From contig JADWOT020000314.1 in assembly GCA_036345935.2 (NCBI GenBank), positions 59,375-123,374 of the forward strand: DNA of 64,000 nucleotides. The letters are read 5' to 3'. Source of the stretch: Taenia hydatigena. Taxonomy: Eukaryota > Platyhelminthes > Cestoda > Cyclophyllidea > Taeniidae. Each line of letters starts with the position of its first letter. Position 1 is the stretch's first letter. The notes below the pieces were generated by a model, which was not told where the DNA came from, did no database searches, and was given only the letters and a program-made list of their open reading frames with translations. Of the stretch, positions 36,445 through 47,530 are shown in pieces. The position numbers were made by a program, and so were the translations under genes.

Positions 36445-37543
36445 TTATACAGTTACATTTTTGTGATGGCTTCCCAGCTTTTCGACGCATTGGTTGCGGT
36501 AACATACCCATCCACTAGAGCATTGGCTGCAGCTGGGTCCTTGCTTGTATGGTAGCCGATCCCATGCGTATCGAATTCTAATGGAATGCGCACGTAGCAG
36601 TGTATCGACAGGGTTCTCATCGGTCACACGATCAGACGAAACCGAACTTACGGAGGGCTGTAAGCACACACAATCAAATATTGTGGATCCTTTAATTTAG
36701 GCACAAGGCCATCACATTGATCCATTGCACAGCCCACCTCAGCCGTGGTTGCCCACACCATCTGTTCAGGTAGAGAGAAGGGCATGACAAGACGCACTAT
36801 CTCGTACTAAGCCATTCATTATCACACCATCATGCACATGACTCCACTCCTTTACACCTCTTCTGTCCACACAGCAGTTCAAGTAGACACTCAGTAGTAA
36901 GGAGTGAGTGGCTTCGCTGTGTAGATTGGATTGCATCCACACTCTGCATGTCATGAGTAACACACACACACACACACAATTTCCTCACCTGTCTGTAGTG
37001 AATACAGGACCCTGTGCAAGAGTTGTTGTAATAATTGTAGTTCTTGCCTTCTTTCTTCCAGGCACACACGCCCTCAGTAATGTTTGGCTTTTCGCTACCA
37101 ATAACGACGAAATTTCGTGCAGCCACATGGTAGGGCCACATGAAATGTCTTGGGAAGTTGCACTGCCAGACCCAACTTTCTGCCAGACCCCCCTAATTTT
37201 CTCGAATACCTCTAGACGAAGAACATTTACACGCAAAACAGATTATAGTGTCAGCACATGTCTAGTCAACCACGCAGGTGTTGGGAGCGAACGTACCAAT
37301 AGTTGCATATTGCTGGCAGGAGGGTGCACATTTTCACGAACTTCCCAATGAGCCTCAAGAAGTTGTTCTTGTTCGACCAATGTGGGTAGATAACAGGCCA
37401 CCATGGCGATGGCAGTGATGAGACTGAAGACCACCGTCACAAAGAGACCTGACACGGCGAGAAGTGTGCAGAGCAACAGTTGAGGATGATGATGGTGAAA
37501 GATGCTAAGTAATGAACAACTCACCATTCCGTGTGCGTATCAT
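36445..37543 (-). pseudogene. CAP-domain (venom allergen-like) gene copy with frameshift
   Basis: Mirror of the intact gene: exons 37525-37543, 37297-37448, 36989-37211, 36652-36761 and 36445-36577, all with GT-AG borders. Exon 2 has an extra in-frame codon (EQEQ). Exon 3 is 223 nt instead of 222: an added base shortly after the RYS codons shifts the frame, and a TAG then lies in the original frame. Beyond this lesion the CAP landmarks resume (NYNYYNNSC, CIHYRQ, MVWATTAEVGC, PYKQGPSCSQC). HYTQ has become HYRQ and the C-terminus runs three codons further than in the left copy. Unless the extra base is a sequencing error, only a truncated product is possible. Confidence 0.85.
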
Positions 37544-37579
37544 CGTGGCAAAGGGGCTGGGAGGGCGAGATAAACTCAC

Positions 37580-37588
37580 CTATTTATA
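37580..37588 (-). promoter_or_regulatory. TATA box of the CAP pseudogene
   Basis: TATAAATAG on the minus strand, 45 bp upstream of the ATG, same spacing as in the intact copy. Confidence 0.6.
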
Positions 37589-37799
37589 GGTAAAACATGG
37601 GGTGTGGTGTGATATGATTGGAGGTGGCGTAATCAAATAGTCTATGGCATCACATTGATTGAGATAATCCCACCCACTCATGGCCCAGGTCAAGCCGACT
37701 TAGAATTGCAGATCTGCTGATTAGGCTTGCTCTCATTTTACGTTTTCGATGTAGTAGCAGACGGGTATGAAATGCGTCAGAAGAAGATGCAGTACTCAC

Positions 37800-38175
37800 C
37801 ACACTGGCTGAGGCTGAAGTGGTGTTATTTGAGGGTGATCTGTACCTCGTCAGCCGACCTTGTTGTGGTGCAATGCTGATGCTGATGCTATGCGGAGGGG
37901 CTACTGAAAGATCCGCTATTCAGTACAGAAGGAAACTGCACCTTCATTCACAACTAAACACCTTAACTCAACTCGTCGACAATGAGCGACGTCTTAATTT
38001 CGTGAGTTGGCTTCCCGAGACTGAGCTGTCCATGCAACAATTCACTAAGCTTTCCGTACACTCTCTTTGCACGGGCCGGTAACATCGATTGACACTGTCA
38101 CATGCCTTTACATTTGCAGAAACGGCAGTGCTGGCATGAGATGGTGGAGGAAAATGATCTTCACCGCGGATCGCT
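37800..38175. other. Short junction segment without a recognised gene
   Basis: Lies between the end of the inverted duplication and R3 copy 2. An 87-codon plus frame (37819-38082) has no recognised domain. Confidence 0.4.
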
Positions 38176-38179
38176 ACCA

Positions 38180-40330
38180 TAGAAGTGGCTCTGGAGCCTG
38201 AATCTCTGCTCAGGTTCCCTCCAGCGAACGAGCATTGGTTTCCCCATGATGAGTCTAAGACCTGCATAAATCTCAGATTTTCAATCCATTTTCCTTACGT
38301 GCAATCCAATGCCATCATTGCCGTGTAAAATTATGCCTTAACAATTTTGGGTTATGCTGACGTCTCCACAATCGGGCTTCTGATGAGGATTCCTACAATT
38401 CTTTACGCGTTTAACCTTATGTTAGGTACAGCCCCAATCTTCCACTCTTGTGCTGAACGATAAAAATGCAATGGGCTCCCGTTATTTGATACCAATCGCA
38501 CATAGGATAAAGGATTGGGCGTCACACACATGTAAAACCAATAGCTAATGTGCCAATGTAAAGTGGAAGGATTAACTACGCATGCGTATTCCTCCCACGC
38601 TTTTGCCCAATCTGAGCTTGTCTTGCCATTTCTTGTCATGTGGATCTGCCAAATTCTGAGCAGAAGAGACTGTGACTGCTCGAGCATCAGCCATTTTTGC
38701 TATTTCCACTTTGTTAATTCGTAGGCATAACACAACTGTTAGATTTTCGGTAGCGTCCAATTTCTCACTTAATTTGTTCACAATCCCTATATTTTTGAAG
38801 TTATGCTACTGAGGCTATGTCAGTAGAACGATTGATTTTCGAACACTTTAGCGACATTGGATCGCCATCCGTTCACACTCTCTGGTTCCAGCGAATCTTG
38901 ATGTAAGTGTTGCTAACAAACTTATCTCTATAATGGATTGTAAAGTGTAAATGATTTGCAGAGCTTGGACACTGCTTGATGAGCATGGTGAGTAAATGTC
39001 AAAATGGCTTCTACATGTCATTTTTTCATTTGACTTCCAGAAGGTAGTATAGAATCACGAACAAAGTCCCACAAACCGTGTAGGTTTTAATGAATTAGGT
39101 ATTCGTTGATAAAGCGATATAAGAATAGTGTCATTGTTTGCGTAAACAGAGCCTCCTTCATGTTTCTAAGCAGATGCAGTCTCCAAGTAATCACTCTTAC
39201 CAGGCTTGATGGTATCAGAAATGTGGTGACCACTGAAATGCCTTAATGAAAGCTGCGCTCACAGAATATCATGGCATAATTGATTAGGTGCATTATGCAT
39301 TGGCAACGTCAAAGGTTCTTACTGTCAATTCAAGTGGGTGAGAGGTAATTTTCGGCTCCCAACAAGCGCCGTGTTGTCTGTAGTCACAGGCCTCCTCGCA
39401 TTTACACATGCTTAACAGTCGTGATGCGGGCTACGTAAATCCGAAAATGCAGCTTTCTTGGCTTATGGCTGCTAGGTGCCTTGGTGGTGGCCAAGTGTAT
39501 CGCTTTGATTGTGGCGCCTAACACGGTTTCCTGCTAATCCAGTTAGCCATTGGTGATGCAGACGATTTGATTAAAAAGTGTTTTGACTCCTTGGAGGCAC
39601 CAAGTTAGCTGAACAACTGCTTTCCGAGGCACAAGTGATGAGCATATGGTAAGGTGTTTCGAACTCGTTTTTGAACAATTATGGAAAATCTCTCCTCCTC
39701 TCTGCGAACGTTCATTGGTATGAGAAGGTTGAGTGCTCTTAGACATCTCTAATGCATTGGATAGAACAGTCAGTAGATGGCGTATTGGCTGGAGTCAGGG
39801 TGTGTTACTGTCTGCGTCAGAAGAATGGACCTGCACCTGCAGAACAACATTTACTTGCCCTTCCACATCTTACCTAAAATGTACATTCGAAGAAACATAA
39901 ATATTGCGTTTTCCTTCTTTTTCTGGCATCATTCATGGTGCTACCCTTGTGCGTTGCCTTCAACCATGTAGCTGAGTGGTTTTCTTTCTTTCACTTGTGC
40001 GTTGGCTTCATCATTGTGACCGACCGGCAAAGCGCCTTTGTGGGATCGCATCCTGTTGTATTGCACGATTATCTGTAGGGTACAAAATTGTTTTGCCAGC
40101 AAGATAGTTTGTATGTGAGAGAATCTTCGCTGCACTTTGCTTCTGGATACTTGTTTTACGACTAACAATAAGGGAATGTCATAATCGGAACAATCTCTCT
40201 TCTCCTCAATGCGGTTTGCATTATAGGACGAAACTTCAATTTTAGTGGAATCGCTAAGAGGGATTGTTGATTTTGAAGGAAGGAAGCTGATTGATACCTT
40301 CTGCGATAGCAAACAAACACAACACTAGGA
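38180..40330 (+). repeat. R3 repeat, copy 2 (longest)
   Basis: First half matches 4.07-5.1 kb, second half matches 60.0-61.5 kb, so it is the only copy spanning both. It keeps the SVHTLWFQRILM peptide stretch followed by a GTAAGT donor (near 38905). The downstream coding-like exon seen at 60.23 kb is partly deleted here. Confidence 0.75.
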
Positions 40331-41440
40331 CCTTAAATAACCTATGCGAGCACGCACCCACTTAATGAAAAAACACCCGATTGAATAAAAAACAAGGAAA
40401 CCTTGATAAACGTGACGAAGATGAAGTATTAAAGGGTGATCATTGACAGACATCAGTGGTGTATGCTGTTCAGAGCAAACGAGCTACAAAATCCTGCACA
40501 GTACACAGCAACCGGTTGATAAATGCAAAAGGGTGGGTGAGAAGGATAGAAGAAAAAAGGGATAGATGTAGAGACCTGCCTTTTACTGAAATTCCATCGA
40601 ATGTTAATCGTACTGAGCTAAGGCCAATTATGCGTCCTTAGTACACGGAAAAGAAAGCAATGTAAGAAGATTATGCGGATCCTCTCAGAGCCCAATAATT
40701 GTACAGCATGGCGATTGGAATACGGGGAGCGGAAACCTTTCCTGGAGGCAGTGAGATCGAGACACACGCGCTAATCCTTTCAGCTCTGCTACCAGCATAG
40801 CTATTTTTGTTTCAATATTGACCAGCTACTGTCAAATGGATGAAATCTGCATACAGAGAGGAAAACCTCTTGCATACAAAGCATGGATGAGATCACAGGA
40901 GAGCATAAACTACCTCTTTTAGGGCACTTTGGAGCCTATATTAGGTCGCATCTCCTCTCACTCAAAGGCTGGGACGGTTTTCATTGCCACATGTTTCCCC
41001 CCTCGACGAAAAGATGGATGATCTTCATCGAATCAGGTTTAACGCTTCCTCAATGCCAAACTTATTCATCCGTCCACCGAAGATAGCGTGCGGTCGTTTA
41101 TTCTCGCATTGCATTGAAATTAGCGAACCCCTATTGGCAAAGTTGATGAAAGGGAAGTTAAATAAAGAGCCGTCTAATAAGTGGCCAATTATAGTAATTT
41201 TAGCCTCAGCAACGCTCTAGAGCCAGAAATGAGGGACGCTGAAATACATTATACCTCTATTAGGTCTCCTGTCAAGCCTTCCAAACGCACATTTTTGCAC
41301 TTGTGGTTTAAAGTTTACTCGTCTGAATTTTGCAGCTCTCTTAAGTACTTAAGTAATTATGCCTACTGCCTGCTAACTAGCTGTCTCCGCGTTCTCACAT
41401 TATTTTTGATGGCACGGACATTATCTACTACCATTGAGTG
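40331..41440. other. No recognisable gene
   Basis: A 118-codon plus-strand frame (41181-41537) overlaps the better-looking minus frame at 41442-41717 and shows no domain. No match to the window's repeats noticed. Confidence 0.4.
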
Positions 41441-41441
41441 G

Positions 41442-41717
41442 TCAGTCAAGCCTGTTATCAAAGTCCTGATTGTTCGCACCACTGACTATGCTGCCTCTGC
41501 GGTGCCTGTTGATGGGGTTGTCTCTTTGTTGACATGACTCGTCTGTGTGAAGGTGATGGTTAGCAAAACTGAAGTCCACGAAAAGATCTTTCATTTTTTG
41601 GCGAGTCGGTCCGGCTTTTGCTAGTTTATTAAACTCTGGCGACGCTGACATCACTTGACGAAAACCGTCTTTGGCCTTGCGTATGCGTTGTATCAAATGC
41701 GCCAATAGAAAACACAC
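41442..41717 (-). CDS. Unrecognised coding-like stretch, possible terminal exon
   Basis: An open minus frame of about 91 codons, rich in charged residues (HLIQRIRKAKDGF near the start, FDNRLD at the end). A candidate acceptor (ctgcaag) lies just before it and there is no ATG near the start, so it would be a last exon. A second open minus stretch at 42510-42325 could be an upstream exon of the same gene, but I found no splice pairing that links them in frame. Product unknown. Confidence 0.25.
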   Translation of the reverse strand: MCFLLAHLIQRIRKAKDGFRQVMSASPEFNKLAKAGPTRQKMKDLFVDFSFANHHLHTDESCQQRDNPINRHRRGSIVSGANNQDFDNRLD

Positions 41718-42324
41718 TTGCAGTTGATTGGGTTACGCAAAGCCACGCCCCACGGCAGTAATTGGGTTCACGCATTAAATCAGACGCCAGCTATAGGCTA
41801 AGGGACATGAAAAGTCCCCGAATCTTCTGCATATTTTTACTAGAGCTTGTATCTAGCACAATTGTCAGGAGTGTCCGGATATCATGAGAATTGGCAATCT
41901 TGATTTTAATCTCGACGCTGATTAGGACAATGAAATTTGCGTTCCAGTGTCGCTTATCCATTTTTCAGTGCAGTACCTTTTTGGTAGTTTGGTGTGCGTT
42001 CGACAGCATTGGGAGGCTAAAATTCTCCATTTGTGCAGGTCAATGGTGTTGGTGTGATTGATAGTTCCACAAAGAATTCTGCGACAAATGCGGTTTGACA
42101 ACTCAGCTTTATGTAGTTGGTGAGTGGCTGAGTTGCAACCTGTAGGATTCTAGACGTACTTCTCTGTTATTTCACCTTGGAAAGCAGGTAAAAAACACAA
42201 GTTGGACCTCCAGTTCGTTACATTTGATTGCTATCACAAGTACTCTGGTGCTTCTACCAGCATTGATGAAATGTGTTTCGAATCACGCGTCACTGAGAAA
42301 AACGAAGTGTGTACCAACTGATAT

Positions 42325-42510
42325 TTACATTTGCTTGACCGTCTGTTTAACTTGTGCAAATAGGATGGCAATCTGATGTATGGTGGAAATAGTTGGCTTG
42401 ATTCGCAGGTTCTCATGCCACCTCTCTTTGCTCATTAGTCTTACCAACACAGCTGTGTCTCCCTCAGTAATGCACAGGCATAGCCAAATAGAAGAGCTTG
42501 GTATGCACAC
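42325..42510 (-). CDS. Unrecognised coding-like stretch
   Basis: Open minus frame with protein-like composition (ITEGDTAVLVRLMSKERW, then HQIAILFAQVKQTVKQ). It ends at a GTAAAT that could be a splice donor. No family recognised. It lies immediately beside, on the opposite strand to, the guanylate cyclase exon. Confidence 0.25.
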   Translation of the reverse strand: MCIPSSSIWLCLCITEGDTAVLVRLMSKERWHENLRIKPTISTIHQIAILFAQVKQTVKQM

Positions 42511-42538
42511 TATTAGATGCGAGATTCACACTTTGTAG

Positions 42539-42713
42539 GTGGGAACGATAAGATACGCCTATATGGTGAAATCAGAACTGCCAGTCTGTAATGGACAACT
42601 CCACGCAGCTGAGATCGCCACGATGGTCCTTGATCAACTCAGTGCTTGTGACACTTTTACAATCAAACATCTACCGCAGGTTCCCTTGAGGCTGCGCATC
42701 GGTCCACATAGTG
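42539..42713 (+). pseudogene. Orphan exon of a receptor-type guanylate cyclase catalytic domain
   Basis: After a TAG acceptor the frame reads the central part of the class III cyclase domain: a degenerate VETIGDAYMV-type strand (here [10 protein letters not shown]), then [17 protein letters not shown], then a [15 protein letters not shown] run into PHSG, ending at a possible GT donor (42714). The Gly-Asp of the strand motif is Arg-Tyr here; that Asp binds metal in active enzymes, so this copy could not catalyse cGMP synthesis. No kinase-homology, upstream catalytic or downstream FGDTVN exon is seen within several kilobases. It is best explained as a gene fragment left by segmental duplication. 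Confidence 0.75.
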
Positions 42714-42835
42714 GTCAGTTGGATGCATATCCGACCTCGTTACCTTCCCGACCCGTGCGCGCGTGGTGCACATCAAGTTGGCAAAATAAATCTCACGGGC
42801 ATATGCGCAATGACTATGGCAAAAGGTCAGTCTGA

Positions 42836-44311
42836 GCTTGCAAGTTAATGTTGCACTTAGGTCATCGATTCGATCCCCGTGCGCTGGCTTTGCGCTGCAT
42901 TCACGCTATGCGACACCACCGAATAAATTTTTTAGTAATTTTAGCTTTGCGTTTGATGTCCTTTTTGTGCCGACTGAATTGTTATTAGCCAGATATCTTC
43001 AAAAAGTAGAAAGTGCTAGCTAATTAGCATGCAGAATGCTTCCAGGAACTATCTTTTAAACAAAGTGAGCCAACGCCAACTTTTTATTGGAACCATAACC
43101 ACGGGATGCTTTGCATAACATTGAAGGAGAGGTGCTTTGTTTGCTTGCTGGACCCTGTGTTGCTGGCGTAGTAGGGCTTACAATGACTCGTTACTGACTC
43201 TTTGGTAATACCTAATTAGTGGGATTGCTCTCACCTACTTTCCTCTCACCACCCTCTCAACATAAGATGTTCTTCCTTTAGCCTTTAGAACACACATCAG
43301 TGAAGAGATAGAGGAAATAATGGGTGAAATGGGGGGCAGCCATTCTTAGCATCGCGGGTCAACTGAATTCGGAGACAATGTGAAGACGTGTTATTGGCTT
43401 ACTAGCAGTGACAATTTCCATAAGCCCTTACCTTAATCTCCTCTACTGACAACGTAAGCATTTACACTTCCTATACGTTGGATTCTTGAAAATTGGTTTT
43501 CATAGTCCTTGTCGGTCGTGTAATGGTACTAGTTAAAGTTGAATTCGTTACTTTGTGGAACGATAATGAGTAGGAGTTTAATTGAACGATGAAGCATTTT
43601 CATTGGCAGCCTGTCGTATATGACACCTTTCCTTGGCATAAGAGCTCTGAAGATCTATTAAATTGTGCCGTTTGACGAGGGTACCAGACGCGTTCACAAC
43701 ATTAATCGAATCGGAACCAGTTCCAATTCGTGGATGCAGACTTACGAATACTAAGACCCAAACGAAACGCAAAGTAGATAAGCTGCACAGAACGCATTTG
43801 TAATAGACGAAAACGCAACGGAAAACCTGGCATAGACCTATTGCTCAGTATGCCTAGTAGAAGCAGTTAAAAACCATGAACCATGTAAATGCCGAGCTTA
43901 ACAAAGCGTTACAGAGTTGCATACTTCCATTCGCCACATCAATGAAACTACATCGAATTCCATCAAGATCTTGATGTCTCGCTTAATTTAGGGATATTTG
44001 CTTCTAAGCCTCAAGAAACAAAGACGATAAACCAAATTTCGCGATTCTGCGCTAGGGCAAAACTGAATACACGGGGATCAGCAAATTGAAAAATAACAAC
44101 CCAACGGCAATAAGTTGATCAACCCTTTTAATGTCTTCAATGCGAACGCTAACCCCAATAGGTCTAAATCTCTCAACAAGTTAGATCACTAAGTGCAAAA
44201 CCCAGGTTAACTATAATCGGAGACCAGCAAAATGCGTAAACCCTGAATCCAGTGCCAAATCCGTACCATCTAGACACTGCAGATGGGCATAGCCACTTAA
44301 AATACGCAAAA
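42836..44311. other. No recognisable gene
   Basis: Only short frames on both strands; no repeat match within the window noticed. Confidence 0.4.
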
Positions 44312-46837
44312 CCATAGTTTGAAAAATCGTGTGGAAAAATCGACATGTACATAAGTTAAAAGCATTTGTTGTGCAGTAGAATTTTTGAACAAAGGTCCCA
44401 ACACGAAAATAAGGATGCTTATTTAGCCTAATCTATTTGACATTGTCCAGCACACGCCTGACAAATACATGCGTTGAGCTAAGTCTAGAGGATGCGAGGC
44501 TTACGCAAGCCCGATTCGAGACCAGTGCGCGGACTTTTTATAACAGAGAGCATGAAAAGACAATCTGTATACTCATTTAGGAAAGGCTTGTGTAAGAACC
44601 GAAAATTTGAAGACATTGGCACTTGGTGGTGCAGGAAATCGCAAAATCCTCAGGCAACAGGGCGACTCTTGCTTTGAAGATGTTTATGCTATTGCCGCTG
44701 TTTACCGTGGCATTGACTACACGTGTCTAACACTACACTAACAGTGTAGGAAAAGCTACTAATTATTTGTCCATCCATTTTCCACCTCGTGCTTCCTGGA
44801 ATAAGCCTTTTATTGGTAGCGATTCATTTGTGTTTTCAACCGTGAATGCTTGGTCAAATTGCAAATCCGGATTGTGTAGTTATAGGAACATCATCACAAG
44901 CTATGCCTTGGCTCATTATGTGCCTGAGCGTAACACTGAATTCCCCGAACCATGCATACTAAATGCTTAAATGGAGTAAAAATGAACTATAACATTAGCC
45001 CTAACGAATGGTGGTCCCGCTTTCGAGCATATATTTTGGGTAAACGTCGCCAAGCTTAGTTAACTAAAAGAGGTATTATGGGTCAATATTATCAAAAAGT
45101 GCTTAAAATAAACTCAGGGAAGAGGAACTGATAACAAGGTGAAATAGGTTATTTTGTGGGACTTGTAAAAAGGCATGAAACTTGGTTATGAAAAGTTAAT
45201 AAAGGTGTTTAGGCATTGTCATTTTGAACATAACCTAGTGCGCAATAGTAAGTTTTTTTCCAATTTTGAAGGCAAAAGACAAAATGGTGTTAATGTGCGG
45301 CACAGTTTGAGATGTCCCGCTATTGAGCTAATGTTGGGACGGGAGAGGGTTGACAGCGGCTACCTCTGACCTGGAGCCCAACCAGAGTCCAGTTGCAGGA
45401 CTCCTCGCGATGTGTGGTTAGTCTTTTTCATACAAAAGGTGAGTTCTGATGGTCTAATTGATAAGAGGCGGTTTCCGGAACCAGAACTTGTAGGTTAAAG
45501 TTCTGCTTAGGATGAGCTTCTTTTGGTGCAGTCATCCATGGACTCTTGAGATGGACGTTGAGTCGTCAGCAATCCTCCAAATTTATGCTCTTATCTTGTC
45601 GGTGCAAGGCAAAAAATAGGAAAAAAGAGGAGTAAAAGATGAACACTTTACTTGTTGCCTTTATTATATAAATGCAAATAATAGTTGCACTGATTCTTTA
45701 ACACAACACCTCTTGGTTCGCTCCTCGAAGGTTTCAGTAGGTAACATATTATATCTTACTATTCTTGGACTAACTGCCACCTTCATGTACTTTATTTTGT
45801 GCAGCCCAGAATCAACAGAACAATCATTTTGTATGAAGTACTTATCCCTGGGAATTTTATTCATGCACATCTCTCAAATCCAGCCCAGTTAAGCTCCTTC
45901 TTGCAGAAGTTAAAATCACCGACTTGGACGGGTAGCCAGCAGTGTGAGGTTGTTTTCGTCGCAATATTCTTTAAAGTTTCTTTCAACCGCCATATGATTC
46001 ACCACAGTTTGGAGCTATGAGTACACAAAAACAGCTACCCTGTTACTTGGTAGGGCAAAAAAGCCGGAAAACTTGGTGCATAAGTGTGAAACTCTGTCAA
46101 AGAATCCCTTCTAGCTCGTTGATCAGGTGTTATGCTGGAGCAAGCGTATTGTAATTGGCATCCATATATTCACAGAATAAACGGTTTTGATGCGAAACAA
46201 GATTATAATAAGTTAATTAATCCACAACGTTATAGACATTAGGTTGCGCATAGAGTAGCGTAACATGAGCAGCCTTTTGTTGAAAAGAAGTTCCCTGTGC
46301 ATTTTACAATTATTTGGCTCCATTTAGATGATAAAGCATTCGGTCTCCTTCAGCCATGCCTGGACATTCACAAGCCTGTTGAACTGCACCCAAGACTACA
46401 GAAAAGAACTAGCAATCCAACTGCGTTAAGTAGCATGAACCAGGTGACCAATCGCTTTTACCAAACAGAAAATTACACTACTAGGCAAGGCCACGTACAG
46501 TAATGGATTTGGTTTTCAGACCGCATGGCATATTTCATCGCCTTCGGTTAATCCACACACCATCCATATCCGCATCATACGAATTTGGCTGAAACAATTG
46601 GGACTATCCCGCCATTGTAGTGAGTGCTACCTTCTCTTAATGCCTGACTGGCCGCATTATCATAAACTCATCGAGCCAGATCAATGCACCAGAAGTAGTG
46701 CGAACATGATTTTGTTGTTCTGCAGTGGCATTATTTGGAGTTGCTATGTTATTTAATGATCCATTGCAGTTCAGTTTGTACTCTCCTGAGTTCGAGCATT
46801 AAAATGCTTTGCCATGCTAACTTTAATCCTCGGCCTT
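44312..46837 (+). repeat. Duplication D, copy 1 (2.5 kb)
   Basis: Direct copy of 57062-59632 at high identity. The match begins at ccatagtttgaaaaatcg and ends at cggccttcatgg. Indels are few; the largest is about 40 bp near 44.9 kb, missing here relative to 57.66 kb. Matching frames (44492-44677 and 57243-57428) contain no recognised domain. Confidence 0.9.
45443..45513 (+). tRNA. tRNA-Arg(CCG)-like sequence, degenerate, copy 1
   Basis: Same 71-base tRNA-like fold as its duplicate at 58241-58311, including GGTCTAATTGATAAGA in the D-arm region and TTCCGGA as anticodon loop. A TTTT follows shortly. The B-box (GGTTAAAGTTC) is far from consensus, so it is unlikely to be a working tRNA gene. Confidence 0.4.
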
Positions 46838-47149
46838 CATGGGCTTAGTTGTTCACTCTCCTTGTACTGCATAGACGACTTTCTGTCATCAGCCATTCTG
46901 GCAGTTTTATTTCTCACATCCCTTGTCAAATATTTGTTGAAAAGCTCTAATGATATTTTCCACCTCTCTCGCTCTTTTTGTAAGGTAATCGCAGTTAACT
47001 TTTTACAAAAAATATTGAAACATGAAATTGCGACTTTTGCATATCGTATTTTCTTCCCTCCCATCGATCACACTCTTCCTCCATTTCTTCGAATTTACAT
47101 TGCATTTTTAATGCCTTATACTCCGACTGAGCCCGATATCACAGAGTAA
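46814..47149 (+). CDS. Unrecognised hydrophobic open frame
   Basis: 111 codons, starting inside the last bases of duplication D copy 1 and running into single-copy DNA. Two hydrophobic stretches are visible (LSSAILAVLFLTSLVKYLL and FLRIYIAFLM). An internal GTAATC could act as a donor. A second hydrophobic frame (47282-47530) follows. Neither is recognised; chance AT-rich frames are a real alternative. Confidence 0.2.
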   Translation: MLTLILGLHGLSCSLSLYCIDDFLSSAILAVLFLTSLVKYLLKSSNDIFHLSRSFCKVIAVNFLQKILKHEIATFAYRIFFPPIDHTLPPFLRIYIAFLMPYTPTEPDITE

Positions 47150-47530
47150 TTACCTACTTGTGCTCAACAAGCTAATGGTCTAGAAAAGGTTTCTCTCAAC
47201 GAATCTACACAGCGCGGTTGATTGGCGGAGATTTGTTACATTCCTTTTTATTCTCTCTTACCCCAATAAATCAAAGGACATATGATTCAAACAATATTGA
47301 AACGCCCCTCAGATCTGGCCTTGGTCTTTAAAATTCTTGATAGTTATGATTATATCGTACGATCCTTGGTCTATTTGCAACTTCTGTTGGTTCCATTTCT
47401 CTGTACCCTACAAGGTGCAAGGCAACCATCTTCTACTAACTACAAGCCTCTACGAATTTCGATGTGCTTATTTTTCTCCAGCCTAGTCATAATGAGTCTA
47501 TTCACGTACGTTGCAATTGTTGGCGAATGA

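Larger units (their letters stand above)
36240..37790 (-). repeat. Right outer arm of the inverted duplication (CAP pseudogene unit)
   Basis: Mirror of 6.75-8.35 kb, with the gene, promoter, CA microsatellite and AATAAA (36275-36280) all preserved. Confidence 0.9.

Noticed and set aside
44312..46837. Duplication D as a DNA transposon with CCAT/ATGG terminal inverted repeats
   Set aside because: The inverted match is four bases, no target-site duplication is visible at either copy, and no transposase is present.
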